Assembly (NCBI GenBank): GCA_964604465.1
Contig: CAZRYZ010000022.1
Location: 1-19,746 of the forward strand
Reading direction: 5' to 3'
DNA length: 19,746 nucleotides
Source of the DNA: Fluviibacter sp964604465
GTDB taxonomy: Bacteria > Pseudomonadota > Gammaproteobacteria > Burkholderiales > Rhodocyclaceae
Shown here: in pieces, positions 14,610 to 19,746 of the stretch
Numbering within the stretch: the stretch's first letter is position 1
Layout: every line of letters begins with the position of its first letter
Notes under the pieces: generated by a model
What the model saw: the letters and a program-made list of their open reading frames with translations, nothing else
Databases searched by the model: none
Told to the model about the DNA's origin: nothing
Translations under genes and position numbers: made by a program

Positions 14610-15503
14610 TCAATCCACCCGGAGAATATCAATCTCCAATCGTGATTTGAGGCCAGTGCTCTTCGAGACGACGGGCTCAGCAGCCAACCGGACCTGAACG
14701 GGCTGATTGGCCAGTTTGGCCGGCACCCCGTCTTCGAAGGTGCGGTAGATGCCTGCAATCGATACCAGCTCAGCAGCAAACACCGTAGTCAGGATCCGTG
14801 CTTCGGCGTTGCCGCGGGCGCCGGCCAATGCGCGGCCACGCAGCGGCGCGTATACATGAATGTTGCCATCGGCGATCACCTCTGCACCGGGGTTCACGGC
14901 GGCCAGAATGATCAGGTCGCCTCCCTTGGCATACACTTGCTGGCCAGAACGCAACGGACGATCGATGATGCGGTTAGCCGGGTTATGGACGAGGTCTTCG
15001 CCGGGTTCCGGCGCGGGATGGGGGGTCGGTGATGCGTCTGCCGCCACCGGATCCATAGCAGCAGGCGGGGTTTTGCGTAAGCTCGCGGGGATTTTTTCCA
15101 GCTCGGGATCCGAAGCGGGTGGCGCTTTGGCAGGTGAGGCCGGCTTGGCCATGGATTTACCGGTTCGCCCGGCACTCAGGGTGAGTGTTGGCAAGCCCGC
15201 AGACTGTGCGCTGCTCCCTAGTTCCTGATTGCATCGTGTCACGCCCAGCACTTTCAGCCCATGGCTGGTCAGCAGATCTATGATCACGTGCCAGTCCACC
15301 TGTTCTGGCCAGACAACCAGCTGGCTCAGATCCAGAACCGCCAGATCACCGTCAAAGAAGGCGCCATCCCCGAAGAGTGCGCCACTGGCAGCAGCCAGTT
15401 CACTGGGCTCCAGGCTGCGCAGGGTAATGGCTAGAGCGGGTAGGGTGGTACCCTTGAATTCGATCAGCGCGATATCGGTGTCTTTGGAATGATCGTGTGT
15501 CAT
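14610..15503 (-). CDS. minC: Septum site-determining protein MinC, with long Pro/Ala-rich linker
   Basis: MinC inhibits FtsZ assembly away from mid-cell and is placed on the membrane by MinD. The 297-residue product has an N-terminal MinC_N domain (about 9-110) and a C-terminal beta-helix dimerisation domain (about 178-297). The latter includes RPLRSGQQVYAKGGDLIIL and the Gly/Ala-rich turns that bind MinD. Between them is a linker of about 60 residues (112-172) rich in Pro, Ala and Lys, making the protein longer than the 231-residue E. coli MinC. The open frame continues upstream to 15698 inside the lyase gene, but ATG 15503 begins the family-like sequence. No clear ribosome binding site precedes it. 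It starts 22 nt after the lyase stop. Confidence 0.94.
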   Translation of the reverse strand: MTHDHSKDTDIALIEFKGTTLPALAITLRSLEPSELAAASGALFGDGAFFDGDLAVLDLSQLVVWPEQVDWHVIIDLLTSHGLKVLGVTRCNQELGSSAQSAGLPTLTLSAGRTGKSMAKPASPAKAPPASDPELEKIPASLRKTPPAAMDPVAADASPTPHPAPEPGEDLVHNPANRIIDRPLRSGQQVYAKGGDLIILAAVNPGAEVIADGNIHVYAPLRGRALAGARGNAEARILTTVFAAELVSIAGIYRTFEDGVPAKLANQPVQVRLAAEPVVSKSTGLKSRLEIDILRVD

Positions 15504-15525
15504 AAAAGTGGTCAGTCTGTGCAGA

Positions 15526-16551
15526 TTAAGCGCTAAAGAAACGTTCGACAATGCCAGTAGGAAGCGGCACGCCCGTGGTGCGGGCTCGCTTGAGGAGGGT
15601 CCAGTAGTAACGGTAGGCAGCACGATCCTGCAGTTTGCCGTTGTGGCGGATTGGGCCCCAGTTCGCATCGGCCGCCGCGCTGATAATTTCGGCCGCATCC
15701 TGGACTTCGGAGTAATCCGGGCTCATGGCATCGAGAATCGGACGGATCTGTACCGGATGGATGCTCCACATGCGCAGATAGCCAAACTCCTGCCGGGCGC
15801 GGTTGGCGTCACGGCGTATGTACTCCAGATCCGAAAGCTCGGTCGTCACATTGTGTGAAGGCACTTTGCCGTGGCCGAGAGCGGCGCTGGCAATTTCCAG
15901 CTTGGCCCGACGGATAAGCGGGTGATCAAATTGCCCGGGGCTCTTCATGGCACTGCCGGGGATGGCGCCGAAGTGACCCGACACAAAATCCATCAGGCCG
16001 AAATCCAGTGATTCGATGCCCTCCAGTGCGGCGATATCCCACACCTCGTGTAGCGCGCCATGGGTTTCGATGAGCACATGCGCAGGAATGGGCTTGCTGA
16101 TGCCATGACGTTGTTCAACGGCACGCAGTTCCCTGAGAAAGAGATGAACATCATCAATGCCCCGTGGCTTGGGCAAGGTAATGAAAGGCAGGCGATCGCC
16201 GGCACCGCCGACCAGAATTTCCAGATCGTCACGCCAGTGATCATGCGTCACGTCGTGAATACGGGCACCGACCCGACCGAACAGGTTATCCCCGGAATTG
16301 ATCATGGCCACGCAAAGCTCGGCATGCGCCTTCTCATTGCCGGCGGCGGCGCCATCTTCGCAATCGCAGGTAATATCCATGGCCAAAGGGCCGTATTCGG
16401 CAGCGATCTCGGCCTGGATCGCCATCGCCTTTTTCATCAGCTTTTCCGAGCCGCAGTAATGGTCGACGGCGGGTAATACCGGAAAGGGTTTTTCACCGGG
16501 AAAAAGCACCTCATCGGGCGAGAGGGCGGGGACAGCGTTGGTTGGCGTCAT
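15526..16551 (-). CDS. HpcH/HpaI-type CitE-like CoA-ester lyase
   Basis: This 341-residue TIM-barrel protein belongs to the HpcH/HpaI aldolase/citrate lyase beta superfamily. The closest functional group I recognise is the malyl-CoA or methylmalyl-CoA lyase-like proteins. Visible motifs are LFPGEKPFP (16-24), the DCEDGAA segment (63-69) with acidic residues E65 and D66, R93 in FGRVGARIHD, the probable metal ligands E162 (VLIETHGALHEV) and D188 (DFGLMDF), and SIHPVQI (263-269). The exact substrate is not readable. A link to C4 acid/CoA-ester metabolism is inferred from mdh directly upstream. It shares the minus strand with mdh (107-nt gap containing a terminator) and minC (22-nt gap). I see no convincing promoter of its own. 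Confidence 0.85.
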   Translation of the reverse strand: MTPTNAVPALSPDEVLFPGEKPFPVLPAVDHYCGSEKLMKKAMAIQAEIAAEYGPLAMDITCDCEDGAAAGNEKAHAELCVAMINSGDNLFGRVGARIHDVTHDHWRDDLEILVGGAGDRLPFITLPKPRGIDDVHLFLRELRAVEQRHGISKPIPAHVLIETHGALHEVWDIAALEGIESLDFGLMDFVSGHFGAIPGSAMKSPGQFDHPLIRRAKLEIASAALGHGKVPSHNVTTELSDLEYIRRDANRARQEFGYLRMWSIHPVQIRPILDAMSPDYSEVQDAAEIISAAADANWGPIRHNGKLQDRAAYRYYWTLLKRARTTGVPLPTGIVERFFSA

Positions 16552-16596
16552 GAGAGGTCATTCATCGGATGTTCGGTACAGACGAAAGCATAAAGC

Positions 16597-16622
16597 AAAA
16601 GGGCCACGCAAGCGTGACCCTT
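16597..16622 (-). terminator. Intrinsic terminator after mdh
   Basis: Read on the minus strand, AAGGGTCACG pairs with CGTGGCCCTT around a CTTG loop (10-bp stem, one U-G pair), and the stem is followed by TT. The inner loop bases are 16609-16612. It lies 37 nt after the mdh stop and about 45 nt before the lyase start. Confidence 0.7.
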
Positions 16623-16632
16623 CTGTGCAGCA

Positions 16633-16649
16633 GCCGTCAAAAAGACGGC
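16633..16649 (-). other. Perfect small hairpin just after mdh
   Basis: GCCGTC (16633-16638) and GACGGC (16644-16649) form a perfect 6-bp inverted repeat around five A (five U in the mdh transcript). It begins 9 nt past the mdh stop and precedes the true terminator. No U-tract follows it, so it more likely acts as an RNA 3'-end stabiliser or has no function. Confidence 0.4.
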
Positions 16650-16658
16650 ATCGACAAA

Positions 16659-17651
16659 TTACAGCATCGATGCGACGGCTTCCTTCTCGTCGGTCAGCTC
16701 CTTCAGGGTGGCAGCAATCTTGCCCTTCGAGTACTCGTCGATTTCCAGGCCCTTGATCAGGCTGAACTTGCCACCCTTGCACTCGCAGGGGAAGCCGAAG
16801 ACGATACCTTCAGGAATACCGTAGCCGTTGTCGGCCGGTGCCGGGACACCCATGGTGACCCATTCATCCGAACCCAGGTGCCAGTCACGGATGTGATCGA
16901 TGGCGGCGTTGGCAGCCGAAGCGGCCGACGACAGGCCACGGGCGTCGATAATGGCGGCACCGCGCTTGCCAACGGTCGGCAGGAACACATCGTTATTCCA
17001 AACGGCGTCGTTGACCAGATCCTTGACGCTGTCACCGTTCGAGGTGCAGAAACGGTAGTCGGCATACATCGTCGGTGAGTGGTTGCCCCACACGACCAGC
17101 TTCTTCAGCGACGACACCGGACGGCCGGTCTTCTGGGCCAGCTGGGTCAGTGCACGGTTGTGGTCCAGACGCAGCATGCCATGGTAGTTGTTCGGGTTGG
17201 TGCGGCCAACCTTCTTGGCGGCGGCTGCAGCGATCAGAGCGTTGGTGTTACAGGGGTTGCCAACAACCAGCACCTTGACGTCTTCCTTGGCGTTCTTGGC
17301 AATGGCTTCGCCCTGAACGGTAAAGATGGCGCCGTTGGCTTGCAGCAGATCGGCACGCTCCATACCCGGGCCACGCGGACGGGCGCCGACCAGCAGACAC
17401 ACATCGGCGTCCTTGAAGGCAACGTTCGGGTCATCGGTAGCGATCATGCCTTGCAGTAGCGGGAAGGCACAGTCATCCAGCTCCATCATGACGCCTTGCA
17501 CGGCCTTCTGGGCTTGCGGCAGATCCAGCAGCTGAAGAATGACAGGCTGATCCTTGCCCAGCATTTCGCCGGAAGCAATACGGAACAGCAGGCTATAACC
17601 GATCTGGCCGGCGGCGCCAGTCACAGCGACGCGCATAGGTGCTTTGGACAT
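16659..17651 (-). CDS. mdh: Malate dehydrogenase (NAD-dependent, GAAGQIGY group)
   Basis: Mdh oxidises malate to oxaloacetate with NAD in the TCA cycle. The 330-residue protein belongs to the group resembling cytosolic eukaryotic MDH. Its NAD-binding loop is TGAAGQIGYSLLFRIA (11-26), with D43 as the likely ribose contact. Substrate and catalytic residues are R93 and R99 (ARPRGPGMERADLL), D163 and R166 (RLDHNRA) and H191 (WGNHSPTMYADYR). The ATG has AGGAG (17658-17662) 6 nt upstream. The frame stays open to 17750, but that extension is not family-like and overlaps the promoter. It is transcribed divergently from the GntR gene and is followed by two hairpins. Confidence 0.97.
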   Translation of the reverse strand: MSKAPMRVAVTGAAGQIGYSLLFRIASGEMLGKDQPVILQLLDLPQAQKAVQGVMMELDDCAFPLLQGMIATDDPNVAFKDADVCLLVGARPRGPGMERADLLQANGAIFTVQGEAIAKNAKEDVKVLVVGNPCNTNALIAAAAAKKVGRTNPNNYHGMLRLDHNRALTQLAQKTGRPVSSLKKLVVWGNHSPTMYADYRFCTSNGDSVKDLVNDAVWNNDVFLPTVGKRGAAIIDARGLSSAASAANAAIDHIRDWHLGSDEWVTMGVPAPADNGYGIPEGIVFGFPCECKGGKFSLIKGLEIDEYSKGKIAATLKELTDEKEAVASML

Positions 17652-17694
17652 AGAAGACTCCTGGAAATTTTGTAAGTGTGGATGAAACTTGTCG

Positions 17695-17723
17695 ATGTTA
17701 TTAGCGAGGGGGGCTGCTGTCAA
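17695..17723 (-). promoter_or_regulatory. Probable sigma-70 promoter of mdh
   Basis: On the minus strand a perfect -35 box TTGACA (17718-17723) is followed after exactly 17 nt by TAACAT (17695-17700), a 4-of-6 match to the -10 consensus. The expected start point would be near 17688, giving a leader of about 37 nt with the ribosome binding site AGGAG. A TTAGCG motif at 17701-17706 (plus strand) abuts the -10 box and recurs in the sdh control region. Confidence 0.7.
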
Positions 17724-17794
17724 TGCGCTCTGCGTCATGCGGGCCGGCAACGGACGTGAAACGAAAAACGGGGAAACTGTGTTGAAATAGCACC

Positions 17795-18541
17795 ATGCCC
17801 TCTATTGTTATCGCGCCTTCCACTGTTCCGGCATTTCGTCCGCTCTATCGCCAGATTCAGGATCTGATCGTTCAGGCCCTGGCAGACCGTGAGTGGCAGC
17901 CCGGAGAGATGATCCCGAGCGAACTGGAACTGGCCGCCCGTTTCGAGGTGAGTCAGGGCACCGTCCGGCGGGCAATCGATGAACTGGCTGCAGAAAATCT
18001 GCTGGTGCGCCGCCAGGGCAAGGGCACCTTCGTGGCGACCCATGCCGACCCGCGTGCGTTCTTCCGGTTCCTGCGCCTCATTCCTGATGATGGGACTGTG
18101 CCCCGCTCCCGAAGTGAGCCGCTTGATTGCCAGAGCCTACGGGCTGGGCAGGAGGTCGCGCAGGCGCTGTCGATCGCTCACGGTGACCCGGTGCTGCAAT
18201 TGCGCCGGATTCTGCGCTTTGACGGCAAGCCCGTCGTCGTGGACGAGATATACCTACCGGCTGATCTGTTTCCAACCTTGACGCTCGACCAGCTCCGCGC
18301 CTCGGATCGTTCCTTGTATACGCTTTTCGAATCCCTCTTCGGCGTGCGCATGGTTCGGGCCGAAGAGAAAATCCGGGCAGTGGCGGCTGATCCGGCCGCA
18401 GCTGGCCTACTCGGAATCCCGCAGGGAACACCGCTGTTGAGTGTGGAGCGTACTGCGTACACCTACGGCAACCGTCCGGCCGAATGGCGGCGGGGTCTCT
18501 ATTCCACCCTGAATCATCATTATTTCAATGAGTTGGGTTAA
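17795..18541 (+). CDS. GntR-family (HutC/UTRA) transcriptional regulator
   Basis: This 248-residue DNA-binding protein has an N-terminal winged helix-turn-helix at about 14-82 (PLYRQIQDLIVQAL, IPSELELAARFEVSQGTVRRAID and the wing RRQGKGTFVA). A C-terminal UTRA ligand-binding domain spans about 90-245 and ends in WRRGLYSTLNHHYF. The effector is unknown. Its place between divergent mdh and downstream sdhCDA suggests that it senses a metabolite of the TCA cycle or a linked pathway and regulates one or both. ATG 17795 is the earliest possible start because an in-frame TGA lies at 17783. No ribosome binding site sits at normal distance: the nearest GGGGA is 20 nt away. Confidence 0.92.
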   Translation: MPSIVIAPSTVPAFRPLYRQIQDLIVQALADREWQPGEMIPSELELAARFEVSQGTVRRAIDELAAENLLVRRQGKGTFVATHADPRAFFRFLRLIPDDGTVPRSRSEPLDCQSLRAGQEVAQALSIAHGDPVLQLRRILRFDGKPVVVDEIYLPADLFPTLTLDQLRASDRSLYTLFESLFGVRMVRAEEKIRAVAADPAAAGLLGIPQGTPLLSVERTAYTYGNRPAEWRRGLYSTLNHHYFNELG

Positions 18542-18628
18542 CCGCCGTACATTGTGCTGCATCGCGGCAACGCGCTAATCGAAAAAACCTGATGAAAAGC
18601 GGCGCCGGGGGCTACCAAGCCGCCGTGG

Positions 18629-18672
18629 TTAAGCTACAATTTAACGCTCGCTTAAGCTAGAATTTAGCGCTC
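18629..18672 (+). repeat. Imperfect 21-bp direct repeat upstream of sdhC
   Basis: Copy 1 is 18629-18649 and copy 2 is 18652-18672, with a 23-bp period and 19 of 21 bases identical. Both begin TTAAGCTA and continue AATTTA, then CGCTC after one variable base. The only differences are C/G at repeat position 9 and A/G at position 16. Copy 2 holds a short inverted repeat GCTA-n5-TAGC. A period near two helical turns would place two protein dimers on the same face of the DNA, so it is a good candidate operator. It ends 27 bp before the sdhC start. Confidence 0.8.
18635..18663 (+). promoter_or_regulatory. Possible sdhC promoter(s): two -10-like boxes
   Basis: TACAAT (18635-18640) and TAGAAT (18658-18663) each match the -10 consensus at five of six positions, and each lies at the same place in one copy of the direct repeat. 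I see no good -35 box 16-18 bp upstream of either, which would fit a weak or activator-assisted promoter. Initiation from the second box would give a short leader of about 30 nt before sdhC. Confidence 0.45.
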
Positions 18673-18699
18673 CGGGTTGTCTCGATACAAGGAAAACAC

Positions 18700-19092
18700 A
18701 TGACAGAGTTAGCCATGAAGAAGAAACAGCGTCCGAAGAATCTGGACCTGTCAACGATCCGTCTGCCCTTGCCGGGTAAGGTTTCCATCCTACATCGCGT
18801 TAGTGGCGTCGGCCTGTTTCTGTGCCTGCCGCTGATTCTGGCGATGTTCCAGTGGAGCCTGAGCAACGAGGGCTTCGCCAGTGTTCAGGCCGTGCTGGCC
18901 AATCCCATCGGCAAATTGGTGCTGCTGGGTCTACTCTGGGCCTATTTGCACCATTTCTGCGCCGGTATCCGTTTTCTGCTGCTGGACTGGCATATCGGCA
19001 TTGACCTGCCGGCTGCCCGCAAATCGGCGGGTCTGGTTCTGATTGTCAGCCTCACGCTGACCGTGATTCTTGGGGGGTGCCTGCTGTGGTAA
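18700..19092 (+). CDS. sdhC: Succinate dehydrogenase cytochrome b556 subunit
   Basis: This 130-residue membrane anchor of succinate:quinone oxidoreductase (complex II) helps bind heme b and quinone. A basic N-terminal segment (about 1-20, KKKQRPKNLDL) precedes three transmembrane helices. Family signatures are LHRVSG (31-36), with H32 and R33 near the quinone site, and AYLHHFCAGIRFLLLDW (81-97). H85 is in the position of the heme ligand (H-x3-G-I-R). ATG 18700 has AAGGA (18689-18693) 6 nt upstream. An internal ATG at residue 6 is less well placed. The stop overlaps the probable sdhD ATG (TAATG). Confidence 0.95.
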   Translation: MTELAMKKKQRPKNLDLSTIRLPLPGKVSILHRVSGVGLFLCLPLILAMFQWSLSNEGFASVQAVLANPIGKLVLLGLLWAYLHHFCAGIRFLLLDWHIGIDLPAARKSAGLVLIVSLTLTVILGGCLLW

Positions 19093-19436
19093 TGAAACGT
19101 AACGTCGTCGGGGCCCACTACGGCCTCACCACCTGGATCGCCCAGCGCGCAACGGCTGTGCTGATGGCGGTTTACACGGTCATTTTCCTGATTGCTGTGC
19201 TAGTTGTGCAGCCGGGCAGTGTTGATGCATGGCGTGGCATTTTTGCCAACGGCTTCATGAAGTTTGTGACCTTCCTGTTCTTCATGAGCCTTTTCTATCA
19301 TGCATGGATCGGTATCCGTGACCTGTGGATGGACTACATCAAGCCGACAGGTGTTCGCCTGTCGCTGCATGTCCTGACTATCGCTGTTCTGATCGGCTAC
19401 GCCGCTTGGGCCGGCAAGATTCTGTGGAGCCTGTAA
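19092..19436 (+). CDS. sdhD: Succinate dehydrogenase hydrophobic membrane anchor subunit
   Basis: This 114-residue, three-helix partner of SdhC anchors SdhAB to the inner membrane and shares the heme and quinone sites. The N-terminus RNVVGAHYGLTTWIAQRATA is typical. The FYHAWIGIRDLWMDYIKP block (68-85) contains H70, the probable heme ligand, and D81-Y82, the quinone-site pair. I chose ATG 19092, which overlaps the sdhC stop by one base. In-frame GTG codons at 19077 and 19086 would add five or two residues. The gene ends 2 nt before sdhA. Confidence 0.94.
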   Translation: MKRNVVGAHYGLTTWIAQRATAVLMAVYTVIFLIAVLVVQPGSVDAWRGIFANGFMKFVTFLFFMSLFYHAWIGIRDLWMDYIKPTGVRLSLHVLTIAVLIGYAAWAGKILWSL

Positions 19437-19438
19437 AG

Positions 19439-19746
19439 ATGAGCATCCCCGTTCATAAGTATGATGTTGTAATCGTTGGTGCCGGTGGTTCGGGTCTGCG
19501 TGCCGCCCTTCAGGTTGCCGAGGCCGGTCTGAAGACCGCCGTGCTGACCAAAGTGTTCCCGACCCGTTCGCACACCGTCGCTGCTCAGGGTGGCGTTGCT
19601 GCACCGCTGGGTAACGTGAATGAAGACCACTGGATGTGGCACATGTACGACACCGTTAAGGGGTCGGACTGGCTGGGTGACCAGGACGCCATCGAATTCA
19701 TGGTGCGCAAGGCCACCGAGTGCGTCGTCGAGCTTGAGCACTACGG
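19439..19746 (+). CDS. sdhA: Succinate dehydrogenase flavoprotein subunit, N-terminal part (runs off the window)
   Basis: The first 102 residues of the catalytic FAD subunit that oxidises succinate to fumarate are present. The dinucleotide-binding loop is VIVGAGGSGLRAALQ (11-25). The covalent-FAD histidine is H45 in TRSHTVAAQGG. The block WMWHMYDTVKGSDWLGDQDAIEFM (65-88) is highly conserved in the family. After the FAD motif the sequence reads VAAPLGN, with a proline (P56) where I remember Ser or Ala in common homologues. ATG 19439 has GGAG (19426-19429) 9 nt upstream, within the end of sdhD. The rest of the gene lies outside the window. Confidence 0.96.
   Translation, partial: MSIPVHKYDVVIVGAGGSGLRAALQVAEAGLKTAVLTKVFPTRSHTVAAQGGVAAPLGNVNEDHWMWHMYDTVKGSDWLGDQDAIEFMVRKATECVVELEHY

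Noticed and set aside
15504..15698. N-terminal extension of MinC to 362 residues
   Set aside because: The extension is read out of frame through the end of the lyase gene and has no MinC-like sequence. The family-like start is the ATG at 15503.
17652..17750. N-terminal extension of Mdh
   Set aside because: The extra residues are not family-like, cover the probable promoter, and ATG 17651 has a good ribosome binding site 6 nt upstream.
18599..18623. Hairpin GCGGC/GCCGC as a terminator of the GntR gene
   Set aside because: The stem is only 5 bp with a 15-nt loop and has no following U-tract.
1..19746. Mobile elements, CRISPR arrays, toxin-antitoxin or defence genes
   Set aside because: I found no transposase, integrase, regularly spaced repeats or accessory cassette. 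Every sizeable open frame outside the listed genes is a shadow of a housekeeping gene.

Overview
The window is a 19.7 kb stretch of a Betaproteobacteria-type chromosome, judged from protein resemblance and gene order. It carries the distal part of a 14-gene nuo operon, a group-2 (GAAGQIGY-type) malate dehydrogenase, a GntR regulator between mdh and sdhC, and a minCDE operon. I could not fix the order or family without a search. Base composition and codon use look uniform throughout. I see no IS element, prophage, tRNA, rRNA or CRISPR array, and no non-coding stretch longer than about 160 bp apart from two runs of N.

Layout. Positions 1-12215 hold the tail of nuoD and then nuoE-F-G-H-I-J-K-L-M-N, all on the plus strand: respiratory complex I, with tight stop/start overlaps at several junctions. 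A strong intrinsic terminator follows nuoN. A plus-strand Nudix hydrolase (12284-12850) and a small two-CBS-domain protein (12949-13383) come next. A two-way terminator separates these from a minus-strand block that reads, in transcription order, mdh (17651-16659), a CitE-like CoA-ester lyase (16551-15526), minC, minD and minE (15503-13462). Divergent from mdh is a GntR/UTRA regulator (17795-18541), followed by sdhC, sdhD and the start of sdhA, which runs off the end.

How the genes work together. Mdh and the Sdh complex are adjacent TCA-cycle steps. Sdh feeds quinol and complex I oxidises the NADH that Mdh and other dehydrogenases make, so the window is mostly central respiratory metabolism. 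The GntR protein sits between the mdh and sdh promoters and is the obvious candidate to control both. The Nudix protein resembles ADP-ribose pyrophosphatases, which fits loosely with NAD turnover. MinCDE places the division septum and is functionally unrelated, but its first gene starts only 22 nt after the lyase.

Sequence quality. Two 100-N gaps (3172-3271 in nuoG, 12014-12113 in nuoN) are each flanked by the same exact 55-bp sequence on both sides. Deleting the Ns and one copy (155 bp) restores one open frame in both genes. They are almost certainly scaffolding artefacts, not biology, and nuoG and nuoN should be read as intact.

I did not find a new biological system. The most useful leads are the direct repeat with two -10-like boxes upstream of sdhC, a motif shared by the mdh and sdh control regions, a terminator just upstream of the Nudix gene, and the coupling of minCDE to a metabolic gene.
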